Numbered from the stretch's first letter, positions 1-6,318 are shown. The stretch is DNA of 7,969 nucleotides from Kocuria sp. (GCA_030453435.1 JAKDKI010000089.1:1-7969); one strand, 5' to 3'. The notes: generated by a model from the sequence alone, not told the origin. Made by a program: numbers and translations.

Positions 1-31
1 ACCGTTGGGACACTCGACCGGCCCGACGACC

Positions 32-59
32 CTGACCTACCGGCGGAACCTCTTATAAT
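32..59 (+). promoter_or_regulatory. Predicted sigma-70-type promoter of the glnR-like gene
   Basis: A perfect TATAAT -10 box lies at 54-59. CTGACC at 32-37 matches four of six bases of the -35 consensus, with a 16-base spacer. Transcription would begin around 65-68 and give a leader of about 55 bases before the GTG at 121. A perfect -10 hexamer stands out in DNA this GC-rich, so I trust the -10 more than the -35. No transcript data are available. Confidence 0.6.
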
Positions 60-69
60 GTGAATCACA
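59..69. repeat. Short palindrome over the predicted glnR transcription start
   Basis: TGTGA-A-TCACA is an inverted repeat with five-base arms and a one-base centre. It begins on the last base of the -10 box and covers the expected +1. A regulator bound here would block initiation, so it is a candidate operator. The match is short and could be chance; the binding protein is unknown. It does not resemble the GlnR box (gTnAC-n6-GaAAC), so autoregulation by GlnR is not supported. Confidence 0.3.
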
Positions 70-70
70 G

Positions 71-90
71 CCGCCGGAGAACTCCTGCGG
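71..90 (+). repeat. Imperfect inverted repeat in the glnR leader
   Basis: CCGC-c-GGAG/CTCC-t-GCGG forms an imperfect 20-base palindrome within the predicted 5' leader, with one C/T mismatch per side. As RNA it could fold into a small hairpin about 30 bases before the start codon. There is no uridine tract, so it is not an intrinsic terminator. It may be a second operator half or a structured leader, or have no function. Confidence 0.25.
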
Positions 91-120
91 GGGCTCCCCT
101 CACCATCACCGGGATGATCC

Positions 121-804
121 GTGCTTCAAATTGTGCTGCTCAGCGATAAAACCAACGCGCTTTCCAGTGTCCTGACCGGCCTGGAACTGCTGTCGCACGA
201 GGTGGAAGTGGTACCCCTCAGCTCCCCCGGTTCACTCAGACGTGTACAACGACCGGATGTGGTGGTTCTGGACGGCACCGCCAACCTCGTGGCCGCCCGC
301 AACACCGCTCAGACTCTGGCCGCCCGGGACACTTCCCTTCCCGTGCTGATGGTCTTGACCGAGGGCGGAATGGCGGCCGTGGCGGCGTCGTGGTGTGTCA
401 CGGACGTGGTGCTGTCCGACGCGGGACCCGCAGAAGTCGAGGCGAGGCTGCGTTTGGCGAGCTCCAGAACTGTCGAGGACTCCGAGGACGAGACACTGAT
501 CCGCGCCGGCAATGTGACCATCGATGACGGCTCGTACACCGTGAAGATCGGTGGTACTCCCCTCAACCTCACCTACAAGGAATTCGAACTGCTCAAGTTT
601 CTGGCGCAGAACGTGGGGAGGGTATACACCCGGGCTCAATTGCTCTCCGAAGTGTGGGGCTACGACTACTACGGCGGAACGCGCACGGTAGATGTCCATA
701 TCCGAAGGCTGCGCGCGAAATTGGGGGCCGATCATGAGCACCTGATCACCACGGTGCGTAACGTGGGGTACAGCTTCACGGCGGGTCGGGACAGCGAGTC
801 CTGA
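121..804 (+). CDS. glnR: GlnR-like OmpR-family transcriptional regulator (atypical response regulator)
   Basis: DNA-binding regulator of 227 residues. Residues 1-112 form a receiver-like domain and 127-222 a winged helix-turn-helix of the OmpR/PhoB type. The C-terminal half carries the strongly conserved LTYKEFELLKFLAQ (150-163), EVWGYDYYGGTRTVDVHIRR (177-196, including the recognition helix) and TVRNVGYSF (211-219). The segment LTEGGMAAVAASW (79-91) and AGPAEVEARLRLA (101-113) matches GlnR of actinobacteria, which controls nitrogen-assimilation genes such as glnA and amtB. The receiver pocket is degenerate: Asp51 is kept in VVVLDG, but the usual acidic pair is Ser8-Asp9 and the usual Lys-Pro after the fifth strand is absent. 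This fits an orphan regulator that may not work by simple phosphorylation. The GTG at 121 is preceded by GGGA at 111-114; a GTG at 133 would cut into the first strand. mshD follows after 34 bases, the same order as Rv0818-Rv0819 in M. tuberculosis. The family is clear; the nitrogen role is inferred. Confidence 0.85.
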   Translation: MLQIVLLSDKTNALSSVLTGLELLSHEVEVVPLSSPGSLRRVQRPDVVVLDGTANLVAARNTAQTLAARDTSLPVLMVLTEGGMAAVAASWCVTDVVLSDAGPAEVEARLRLASSRTVEDSEDETLIRAGNVTIDDGSYTVKIGGTPLNLTYKEFELLKFLAQNVGRVYTRAQLLSEVWGYDYYGGTRTVDVHIRRLRAKLGADHEHLITTVRNVGYSFTAGRDSES

Positions 805-838
805 CACGCCGAACAACCGCTCACAGTGGAGGTATGTC

Positions 839-1762
839 ATGCCAGTGACCATTCTCAGCCAGGACGGAATAGCTCATTCCGCAGCCCTGACGGAGTTGGC
901 TCAGCGAGCTGCTCGCGCCGACGGCGATCCACCTTTCTCGGACCAGACGCTCGTGGATGTGCGGGCTGCCAAGGCGGGGCTTCGCTCGGTCACCGCGACC
1001 GATGGCGACGCACTCGTGGGGATTGCTGTCATCAATCCCGATCCGGACCAGGCCTCGACCTTCACGGTTGAGCTGGTGGTCGACCCAGACCATCGCGGCG
1101 CTGGAATTGGCACCGCAATCGCCCGAGAAGTGCGCGGTCAGGTCGAGGGCACCGTGGAGGCATGGGCGCACGGCAATCATCCTGGGGCCCAGCGACTCGC
1201 GGAAACCTACGGATTGAGTGCCGTGCGAGACCTCTACCGTTTGAAGCGGCCGCTGCACGGAGCCTCCGACCTCCCCCTTCCCTTGGACCTGGCGGAGGGT
1301 CTGGAGATCCGGCCGTTCGAGGTGGATCGCGACGAGAACGGGTGGTTGAAGGTCAACTCCCAGGCCTTCTCCGATCACCCGGAGCAAGGAAAAATGACTC
1401 TGGACGATCTACGCCAGAGGGAGGCCGAGGGGTGGTTCGACGCGCCCGGGTTCCTGTTGGCCGTGCGGACGGATGACCCGCAGGACATCCAGGGTTTCCA
1501 CTGGACCAAGATTCACCCGGCTTCGGACGGCTCGCCCGCAATGGGCGAGGTCTACGCGGTGGGCATCTCCCCGGAACAACAAGGCAAGGGGCTCGGCAAA
1601 GCTCTGACAGCCGCGGGCATCAACTACCTTGCAGAGCAGGACCTGGAGCACGTGATGCTCTACGTGGACGGGGACAACACCGCTGCCATGGCACTGTACG
1701 AAAAGCTCGGTTTCGAACGCTGGCACCTGGACGTGATGTTCCGAGGCGAGATCAACGGATAG
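839..1762 (+). CDS. mshD: Mycothiol synthase (tandem GNAT acetyltransferase)
   Basis: Transfers acetyl from acetyl-CoA to Cys-GlcN-Ins, the final step of mycothiol synthesis in the cytoplasm. The 307-residue length fits MshD. It holds two GNAT domains: an N-terminal one with the acetyl-CoA loop VVDPDHRGAGIG (80-91) and a C-terminal one with VGISPEQQGKGLGKAL (241-256). Between them lies the MshD signature VNSQAFSDHPEQG (172-184), followed by GFHWTKIHP (219-227), GEVYAVGI (236-243) and the terminal LYVDGDNTAAMALYEKLGF (274-292). A clear GGAGG Shine-Dalgarno sits at 828-832, six bases before the ATG; an ATG at 834 is out of frame. It probably shares a transcript with the upstream regulator gene, 34 bases away. 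In MshD the N-terminal domain is thought to be non-catalytic. Assignment is firm. Confidence 0.95.
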   Translation: MPVTILSQDGIAHSAALTELAQRAARADGDPPFSDQTLVDVRAAKAGLRSVTATDGDALVGIAVINPDPDQASTFTVELVVDPDHRGAGIGTAIAREVRGQVEGTVEAWAHGNHPGAQRLAETYGLSAVRDLYRLKRPLHGASDLPLPLDLAEGLEIRPFEVDRDENGWLKVNSQAFSDHPEQGKMTLDDLRQREAEGWFDAPGFLLAVRTDDPQDIQGFHWTKIHPASDGSPAMGEVYAVGISPEQQGKGLGKALTAAGINYLAEQDLEHVMLYVDGDNTAAMALYEKLGFERWHLDVMFRGEING

Positions 1763-1771
1763 CGGATCACC

Positions 1772-1826
1772 GGTAGCATCTTCAGAAGTGCCGCTCCACC
1801 CCATGGGGTGTTACGCGTGCGCTACC
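1772..1826. repeat. Nested inverted repeats between mshD and mutT1
   Basis: A 14-base perfect palindrome, CACCCCATGGGGTG, lies at 1797-1810. It sits inside a wider inverted repeat whose arms are GGTAGC (1772-1777) and GCTACC (1821-1826). As RNA the inner element can form a five-pair stem with a CATG loop. The following bases TTACGCG are not a uridine tract, so a classical terminator is unlikely. TAGCAT at 1774-1779 fits a TANNNT -10 box, though no good -35 is visible. If used, transcription would start near 1786 and the palindrome would lie in the mutT1 leader. Operator or leader structure is the best guess. Confidence 0.35.
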
Positions 1827-1851
1827 TCGTCCTTCAGACAGAGAGCGGGTC

Positions 1852-2799
1852 ATGGCGAAAAGTAATGCCTCCGGGAAGATCGACATCTACGCCGCAGGCT
1901 GTTTGTGCTGGCGTCTCAGCGCAGGCGAACTGCAAGTGCTGGTCATTCACCGACCGCGTTACGACGACTGGTCCTGGCCCAAGGGTAAGCAGGACAACGG
2001 TGAGACCCTTCCGGAAACCGCAGTCCGTGAGCTGCAAGAAGAAGTTGGCCTGTCCGTTCGGCTGGGAGTACCGCTGCCGTCCATCCGTTACCAGGTCAAG
2101 GGACAGTCAAAGCTGGTGAAGTACTGGGCCTCCGAGATCTCCTCCGCTGTGAAAGCTAAACCTGACCACGGTGAAGTGGACGAACTCCGGTGGGTGTCTA
2201 CTGATCAGGCACATAAGATGTTGACCAATGCCGATGACCGCGAACCTCTCGACGAGCTGGTTCGGTTACACCGCCGCGGCAGTTTGGCAACCCGGCCCGT
2301 GATCATCGTGCGCCATGCCAAGGCCAAGCCCCGTTCCTCGTGGCAGCGGGCGGAAGGCGACCGACCATTGGCCGCGACCGGCAAGCGACAGGCGTTGGCC
2401 GTCACGCGTTTGCTGGCCGCCTGGCAGCCTCGCAGGGTCATCACGTCTCCGTGGTTGCGCTGCATGTCCACCGTGATCCCGTTCGCCAAGAAGTACAACG
2501 CCAAGGTCAAAGAACGCTCCCAGCTGACCGAAGCCGCCCACAAGCGCTCACCCAAGAAGGCCGCGGCCATTGTCGAGCAACTCTTCGACACCGAACATCC
2601 CGTGGTGCTGTGCACGCACCGGCCGGTACTACCCACGGCCTTCAAGGTATTGTCCCGCCACATGCCCGGCTCGCTGAGCGACGAATTGCCGGACTCGGAC
2701 CCGTATCTGTCCCCCGGCGAAATGGTGGTGCTGCAGATGCCGCGGAACAAAAAAGACCGCGCCGTCAGTTGTGAAATCATCACCCCGTTCGACGACTGA
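1852..2799 (+). CDS. mutT1: MutT1-like fusion of Nudix hydrolase and histidine phosphatase
   Basis: Two-domain enzyme of 315 residues, close to the length of mycobacterial MutT1 (about 317), which hydrolyses 8-oxo-GTP and 8-oxo-dGTP and so keeps oxidised guanine out of nucleic acids; dinucleoside polyphosphates are also reported substrates. Residues 10-140 are the Nudix domain with a complete Nudix box at 45-67: Gly45, Glu51, Arg59-Glu60 and the metal-binding Glu63-Glu64, ending Val-Gly-Leu. Residues 148-312 are a histidine-phosphatase domain: VRHAKA (153-158) with nucleophile His155, ITSPWLRC (197-204) with Arg203, and CTHRPVLP (254-261) with His256. All key residues of both domains are present, so it looks active. 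The ribosome site is weak (GAGAG at 1841-1845). In M. tuberculosis mutT1 neighbours ppk1; no ppk is present here. The thyA gene follows after 87 bases. Exact substrate is inferred from the family. Confidence 0.9.
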   Translation: MAKSNASGKIDIYAAGCLCWRLSAGELQVLVIHRPRYDDWSWPKGKQDNGETLPETAVRELQEEVGLSVRLGVPLPSIRYQVKGQSKLVKYWASEISSAVKAKPDHGEVDELRWVSTDQAHKMLTNADDREPLDELVRLHRRGSLATRPVIIVRHAKAKPRSSWQRAEGDRPLAATGKRQALAVTRLLAAWQPRRVITSPWLRCMSTVIPFAKKYNAKVKERSQLTEAAHKRSPKKAAAIVEQLFDTEHPVVLCTHRPVLPTAFKVLSRHMPGSLSDELPDSDPYLSPGEMVVLQMPRNKKDRAVSCEIITPFDD

Positions 2800-2886
2800 C
2801 CCGCACAGAACACCGCCACCGGCTCTCAACACGGCCACCCGGGTTCGGTTCCGTCCCCCGGCGCCGCGTTCAGCACGAAGGAAACC

Positions 2887-3708
2887 ATGTCTGTCATTCC
2901 CACGCCCTACGAAGATCTCCTGGCCGAGGTCATGGCCGAGGGCGCACTCAAGTCCGATCGCACGGGTACGGGTACACGGTCCGTGTTCGGGCGCCAGATC
3001 CGCTACGACCTGTCCGAGACTTTCCCGCTCCTGACCACCAAGCGCGTGCACTTCAAATCTCTCGCACTGGAACTGTTGTGGTTCCTGTCCGGCTCTTCCA
3101 ACGTGCGCTGGCTGCAGGAACGCGGTGTGAGCATCTGGGACGAATGGGCGGATGAGAACGGTGACCTGGGCCCGGTCTACGGAGTGCAGTGGCGCAGCTG
3201 GCCGGCCGGCCACGGCGAGACCATTGACCAGATCGCCCGCGTGGTGGACTCCATCAAGACGTCACCGCATTCGCGGCGCCATATCGTGACTGCGTGGAAC
3301 CCTGCTGAGGTCGAGAACATGGCGTTGCCGCCGTGCCACGCCCTGTTCCAGTTCTACGTTCAGCCCCGCGAAGACGGCCCGGACGCGCTCAGCTGTCAGC
3401 TGTACCAGCGTTCCGCGGACCTGTTCCTGGGGGTCCCGTTCAACATTGCTTCCTACGCTCTTCTCACCATGATGGTGGCCCAGCAGTGCGACTTGGTCCC
3501 CGGTGAATTCATCTGGACGGGCGGTGACTGCCACATTTACAACAACCATGTGGAACAGGTCACCAAGCAACTGGCACGTGAACCGTACCCGTATCCGCAG
3601 TTGAAGATCCTGCGTAAGCCGGAGTCCATCTTCGACTACGAATTCGAGGACTTCGAACTGGTCAATTATCAACACCACCCCGGGATCAAGGCGCCGGTGG
3701 CCGTATGA
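2887..3708 (+). CDS. thyA: Thymidylate synthase
   Basis: Methylates dUMP to dTMP using 5,10-methylenetetrahydrofolate and releases dihydrofolate. At 273 residues it is near the E. coli length (264). Key elements are all visible: the phosphate-binding loop DRTGTGT (24-30), paired Arg130-Arg131 (the partner-subunit phosphate ligands), the nucleophile Cys150 within [12 protein letters not shown] (147-158), and [20 protein letters not shown] (172-191) with Asp178 and Asn186. HIYNNH (216-221) supplies the His and Tyr that bind the dUMP ribose. The C-terminus is KAPVAV, the usual flexible tail. AAGGAAA at 2878-2884 is a good ribosome site two bases before the ATG; no competing start is needed. The stop codon overlaps the start of the reductase gene, so the two are translationally coupled. 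This is the classical enzyme, not flavin-dependent ThyX. Confidence 0.98.
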   Translation: MSVIPTPYEDLLAEVMAEGALKSDRTGTGTRSVFGRQIRYDLSETFPLLTTKRVHFKSLALELLWFLSGSSNVRWLQERGVSIWDEWADENGDLGPVYGVQWRSWPAGHGETIDQIARVVDSIKTSPHSRRHIVTAWNPAEVENMALPPCHALFQFYVQPREDGPDALSCQLYQRSADLFLGVPFNIASYALLTMMVAQQCDLVPGEFIWTGGDCHIYNNHVEQVTKQLAREPYPYPQLKILRKPESIFDYEFEDFELVNYQHHPGIKAPVAV

Positions 3709-4277
3709 GTGCACCAGACTCCGGTTCTCTCCCCGCTTGGAACCAGGATGGCCCCACCGTGGGAGCCATTTGGGCCCAGAGCCCCCAGGGCGTGATCGGC
3801 AAGGACGGCACCATCCCCTGGCACGTGCCCGAGGACCTGCGGTTCTTCTCCATCACGACCACGGGAAACCCCGTCATCATGGGACGGCGCACGTGGGAAT
3901 CCTTCCCACCGAAATTCCGCCCGCTCCCGGCCAGGCCGAACATCGTGGTGACCAGCCGCCCGGAAACCGTGGCGAGCGACCAGGAGAACGTGTGGACGGC
4001 GGCGTCGTACGCGGAAGCCCTGGACCTGGCCCGATCGTTACTCGCCGAACCGGACGGTGACATCTGGGCCATTGGCGGGACCCGTATCTGGGCCGATGCC
4101 CTCGCACACGAGACTCTGCCGCTCACTCGAGCGTTCGTGACCACCGTGGATCTGGCCGTGGACGGGGACACCGTGGCGCCGCGGCTGGATGATTCGTGGC
4201 AGCGTCGCGAGCTGGCCGACTGGGCCGAGTCCAGCAAGGGTCCTCGTTTTCGCGTGGACGAATACACACGGTCGTGA
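3705..4277 (+). CDS. dfrA: Dihydrofolate reductase
   Basis: Reduces dihydrofolate to tetrahydrofolate with NADPH, recycling the product of ThyA. The 190 residues include about 16 poorly conserved N-terminal residues before the core starts at TVGAIWAQ (18-25). The flexible active-site loop is [17 protein letters not shown] (29-45), where Asp44 corresponds to catalytic Asp27 of E. coli. [12 protein letters not shown] (57-68) carries the NADPH-binding Arg-Arg-Thr. [10 protein letters not shown] (120-129) is the second NADPH loop, with Gly-Gly-Thr where many family members have Gly-Gly-Gly. VDGDTVAP (152-159) corresponds to the late strand DGDTHFP of other reductases. The ATG overlaps the thyA stop as ATGA, the usual sign of coupled translation. 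The gene is the target of trimethoprim-type antifolates; sensitivity cannot be judged here. Symbol folA is equally valid. Confidence 0.95.
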   Translation: MSAPDSGSLPAWNQDGPTVGAIWAQSPQGVIGKDGTIPWHVPEDLRFFSITTTGNPVIMGRRTWESFPPKFRPLPARPNIVVTSRPETVASDQENVWTAASYAEALDLARSLLAEPDGDIWAIGGTRIWADALAHETLPLTRAFVTTVDLAVDGDTVAPRLDDSWQRRELADWAESSKGPRFRVDEYTRS

Positions 4278-4282
4278 GTCTT

Positions 4283-4300
4283 CGCGCGACTCGATGCGCG
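4283..4300 (+). repeat. Small GC-rich hairpin after the dihydrofolate reductase gene
   Basis: CGCGC (4283-4287) and GCGCG (4296-4300) are complementary and separated by an eight-base loop. It lies six bases after the reductase stop. No uridine tract follows, so it is at best a weak or factor-assisted terminator, and short GC-only repeats are common in such DNA. Confidence 0.2.
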
Positions 4301-4319
4301 GCGGCCCAAGTACATGCGA

Positions 4320-4352
4320 TAGCGTGATCTTGACCACATCAACCTTGGAGGA
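4320..4352 (+). promoter_or_regulatory. Possible -10 box and ribosome site of the small GNAT gene
   Basis: TAGCGT (4320-4325) fits the actinobacterial TANNNT -10 pattern, but no -35 is recognisable 16-18 bases upstream. GGAGGA at 4347-4352 is a strong Shine-Dalgarno. An in-frame TGA at 4354-4356 rules out any earlier start, so the GTG at 4363 is the only start this site can serve, at a spacing of ten bases. Confidence 0.35.
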
Positions 4353-4362
4353 TTGAGTTGCC

Positions 4363-4707
4363 GTGACCACTGGCCCCACACCGAGCATCCACGAGAGCCC
4401 CACGCTCGACCTGCGCGCCAACCCCGACCTCGATCGTTATGAGCTGTGGGACGACCAGCAGTTCATCGGCTTCCTGGGTGTTGAGATCCTTGAGGACGAA
4501 ACTGTGGACGTGCAGCACACCATTGTGGCTGAGGCGTTCGGACGCCAGGGCTACGCGCGCACCCTGGTGACTTTCGTCTTCGATCAGTTCCGCGAGCAGG
4601 GTGTGAAGATCCGCCCCACCTGCACTTACGTGCTCGATTACCTGCAGCGGTTCCCCCAATACCAGGACCTGGTGGCCGATACGCCGGACCCGCGCAACCA
4701 GGAGTAA
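4363..4707 (+). CDS. Small GNAT-fold protein (YjdJ/NATD1-like, Acetyltransf_CG family)
   Basis: A 114-residue single-domain protein of the short GCN5-related class. The core runs from YELWDDQQFIGFL (26-38) through VDVQHTIVAEAFGRQGYA (48-65) to LVTFVFDQFREQGVKIRP (68-85) and a C-terminal CTYVLDYLQRFPQYQDLV (87-104). That last pattern (Cys, Tyr/Phe-Val, then Pro-x-Tyr-x-Asp-Leu-Val) marks the family of E. coli YjdJ and human NATD1. The acetyl-CoA loop is partly altered: GRQGYA has Gly60 where the usual Arg or Gln stands. Acetyl-CoA binding is expected from the fold; the substrate is unknown. GTG start chosen because of the Shine-Dalgarno at 4347-4352 and the in-frame stop just upstream. It lies 85 bases after the reductase gene and 42 before asd, with no visible functional link to either. 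Confidence 0.75.
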   Translation: MTTGPTPSIHESPTLDLRANPDLDRYELWDDQQFIGFLGVEILEDETVDVQHTIVAEAFGRQGYARTLVTFVFDQFREQGVKIRPTCTYVLDYLQRFPQYQDLVADTPDPRNQE

Positions 4708-4736
4708 CCGTGATTCGCGCCCTATTTGTCGGTCGA

Positions 4737-4742
4737 TAGACT
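4737..4742 (+). promoter_or_regulatory. Predicted -10 box for a leaderless asd transcript
   Basis: TAGACT fits TANNNT and ends seven bases before the ATG at 4750, so transcription would begin at or next to the A of the start codon. No true Shine-Dalgarno precedes that ATG: GGGCGG at 4743-4748 is only one base away, too close. The -35 region (around 4714-4719, TTCGCG) is poor. Leaderless genes with this layout are common in actinobacteria. Confidence 0.5.
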
Positions 4743-4749
4743 GGGCGGC

Positions 4750-5886
4750 ATGACTTCACAACCTTCACCCGTAGGCTTCATCGGCTGGCGCGGCATGGTC
4801 GGTTCCGTTCTGATGGACCGTCTGCGCGCCGAGAACGATTTCGCAAGCCTCGATCCCGTGTTCTTCTCCACCTCCAACGCCGGGGGTACCGCACCCACCA
4901 TTGACGGTCTGGGTGACACCGGAACGCTGAAGGACGCCTACGACATTGAGGCGCTGTCCGCACTGCCCATCTTGGTGACCGCGCAGGGCGGCGACTACAC
5001 CAAGGCCGTTCACTCCAAGTTGCGTGACGCCGGCTGGGACGGCATCTGGATCGACGCCGCGTCCACCCTGCGCATGAACGAGTCCTCCATCATCCCGCTG
5101 GACCCGGTCAACCGCGACGTGATCGACGCCGGCCTGGCACGCGGTGTCAAGAACTTCACCGGCGGCAACTGCACCGTCTCGTGCATGCTCATGGGCCTGG
5201 GCGGGCTGTTCAACAACAACCTGGTGGAGTGGACCACGTCCATGACCTACCAGGCAGCATCCGGCGGCGGCGCCCGCCACATGCGCGAGGTCATTCAGCA
5301 GTTCGGCGACATCCACAATTCGGTGTCGGATCAGCTCGCCGACCCCGCCTCCGCCATCCTCGAGATCGATCGCGCGGTGCTCGCCAAGCAGCGTTCCGGC
5401 GAATTGGACGCCTCGCAGTTCGGTGTTCCGCTGTCCGGTTCGTTGATCCCCTGGATCGACGCCGATCTGGGCAACGGCCAGTCCCGCGAGGAGTGGAAGG
5501 CCGAGGCCGAAACCAATAAGATCCTGGGCCGCTCCGGCGAGGACCTCATCCCCGTTGACGGTCTGTGCGTGCGCATCGCCGCGATGCGCAGCCACTCCCA
5601 GGCGCTTACCATCAAGCTGCGCGAAGACATCCCGGTCGCGGAGATCGAGCGGATCATCGACGCCGAGAACCAGTGGGCCAAGGTCATCCCGAACACCAAG
5701 GAAGCCAGCATGGAGGAATTGACCCCCGTGGCAGCCTCCGGTTCGTTGGACATCCCCGTGGGCCGTATTCGCAAGCTCTCCATGGGGCCGGAGTACATCT
5801 CCGCCTTCACCGTGGGAGATCAGCTGCTGTGGGGTGCCGCAGAGCCCCTGCGCCGCATGCTCAAGATCGTGACCGGAACCCTGTAG
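4750..5886 (+). CDS. asd: Aspartate-semialdehyde dehydrogenase, E. coli-type
   Basis: NADP-dependent reduction of aspartyl phosphate to aspartate semialdehyde, the branch point to diaminopimelate/lysine, threonine and methionine. From the ATG at 4750 it has 378 residues, near E. coli Asd (367). The NADP-binding start [15 protein letters not shown] (8-22) and FFSTSNAGG (38-46) are those of the gammaproteobacterial type. The nucleophile is Cys141 in [12 protein letters not shown] (138-149). Gln168 lies in [16 protein letters not shown] (165-180), and Arg275 and His282 in [17 protein letters not shown] (274-290) match E. coli Arg267 and His274. A TTG at 4726 would add eight residues absent from relatives and has no ribosome site, so I prefer the ATG, which begins just before VGFIGWRG. 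No lysC is adjacent. The 3' end overlaps the convergent PGPGW frame by 26 bases and is followed by a strong hairpin. Confidence 0.96.
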   Translation: MTSQPSPVGFIGWRGMVGSVLMDRLRAENDFASLDPVFFSTSNAGGTAPTIDGLGDTGTLKDAYDIEALSALPILVTAQGGDYTKAVHSKLRDAGWDGIWIDAASTLRMNESSIIPLDPVNRDVIDAGLARGVKNFTGGNCTVSCMLMGLGGLFNNNLVEWTTSMTYQAASGGGARHMREVIQQFGDIHNSVSDQLADPASAILEIDRAVLAKQRSGELDASQFGVPLSGSLIPWIDADLGNGQSREEWKAEAETNKILGRSGEDLIPVDGLCVRIAAMRSHSQALTIKLREDIPVAEIERIIDAENQWAKVIPNTKEASMEELTPVAASGSLDIPVGRIRKLSMGPEYISAFTVGDQLLWGAAEPLRRMLKIVTGTL

Positions 5887-6304
5887 TTCCCGTTGAGTTC
5901 TCGTTCGAATCCGGGGCCGTGGCACGTAAGTGTCGCGGCCCTTGGACTAGGTGATGAGGTTTGTCGCGGGCGCGACGAAGACGCCATTCAGACACGATGT
6001 TGGACCACCAGCGCCAGGCATTGAGGGCAAGGCGCTTGACGCGTTGGTTGAGACGATGGGCCCACGCGAACTCGGTGCTCCACAGCCCGATACCCAGGAA
6101 AATAGCGAGCCACCCCGGCCCCGGCGTCACCAACATGATGATGCCCAGGAGCACGAACACCCCGCCCAGGACAGTAACCACGCCCTTGTGAAGGACGCGG
6201 AGTGCGGGGTGGCGGTTGGAGAACGCCCGGACACGAAGGACGGCCCGGTGGATGCGCCCGCCTTCTTCGCCGCGACGGATCTCCTCGTGAAGTTCGGAGC
6301 TCAT
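5861..6304 (-). CDS. Small PGPGW-domain membrane protein (TIGR02611-like)
   Basis: A 147-residue protein with a charged N-terminus (1-40), a hydrophobic segment [19 protein letters not shown] (41-59), the signature TPGPGWLAI (60-68) and a second hydrophobic stretch to about residue 80. This is the actinobacterial PGPGW family of small inner-membrane proteins of unknown function, with the conserved motif probably in a tight turn between two membrane helices. A basic, Trp-rich segment [10 protein letters not shown] (91-100) follows. The tail from about residue 112 looks unlike a folded domain; residues 122-131 are encoded by the asd terminator hairpin, and the frame ends 26 bases inside asd. 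The ATG is 14 bases after the murB stop, so the two are likely co-transcribed, though the ribosome site is weak (AGG near 6318). Function unknown. Confidence 0.8.
   Translation of the reverse strand: MSSELHEEIRRGEEGGRIHRAVLRVRAFSNRHPALRVLHKGVVTVLGGVFVLLGIIMLVTPGPGWLAIFLGIGLWSTEFAWAHRLNQRVKRLALNAWRWWSNIVSEWRLRRARDKPHHLVQGPRHLRATAPDSNENSTGTTGFRSRS
5914..5941 (+). terminator. Strong hairpin terminator of asd
   Basis: Twelve continuous pairs (5914-5925 with 5930-5941) close a GTAA loop, which is of the stable GNRA type. Two of the pairs are G-U wobbles (5922/5933 and 5920/5935). On the opposite strand those become A-C mismatches, so the structure favours asd-direction RNA. It begins 28 bases after the asd stop. 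The tail is TTGGACT, with few uridines, as often seen in high-GC terminators. It also lies inside the convergent PGPGW frame. Confidence 0.75.
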
Positions 6305-6318
6305 CGTGTCGCTAGCAC

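Noticed and set aside
1..53. Possible end of another gene at the left edge
   Set aside because: No coding pattern or recognisable protein end is visible in these bases; they look like upstream promoter sequence.
59..69. CRP-type binding site suggested by TGTGA and TCACA halves
   Set aside because: CRP sites have six bases between the halves; here there is one, so the dimer geometry does not fit.
232..852. A 206-codon minus-strand frame over the glnR-like gene, and a further one at 821-1387 over mshD
   Set aside because: Both lie opposite clearly recognised proteins and have low-complexity His/Arg/Gly-rich translations.
1797..1810. Intrinsic terminator after mshD
   Set aside because: The palindrome is strong but has almost no loop and no uridine tract follows it, so a plain terminator is not supported.
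3686..4381. A 231-codon minus-strand frame over the dihydrofolate reductase gene
   Set aside because: Shadow of a well-supported gene; the translation is rich in Arg and Ser with no domain pattern.
4726..4749. TTG start for asd eight codons upstream
   Set aside because: No ribosome site precedes it, it would overlap the probable promoter, and the family begins close to the ATG at 4750.
4765..5925. A 386-codon open frame on the minus strand covering nearly all of asd
   Set aside because: It mirrors asd in the opposite strand, a normal effect of GC-rich third positions. Its translation is rich in Gly, Val, His and Asp with no recognisable motif, and asd has its complete active site.
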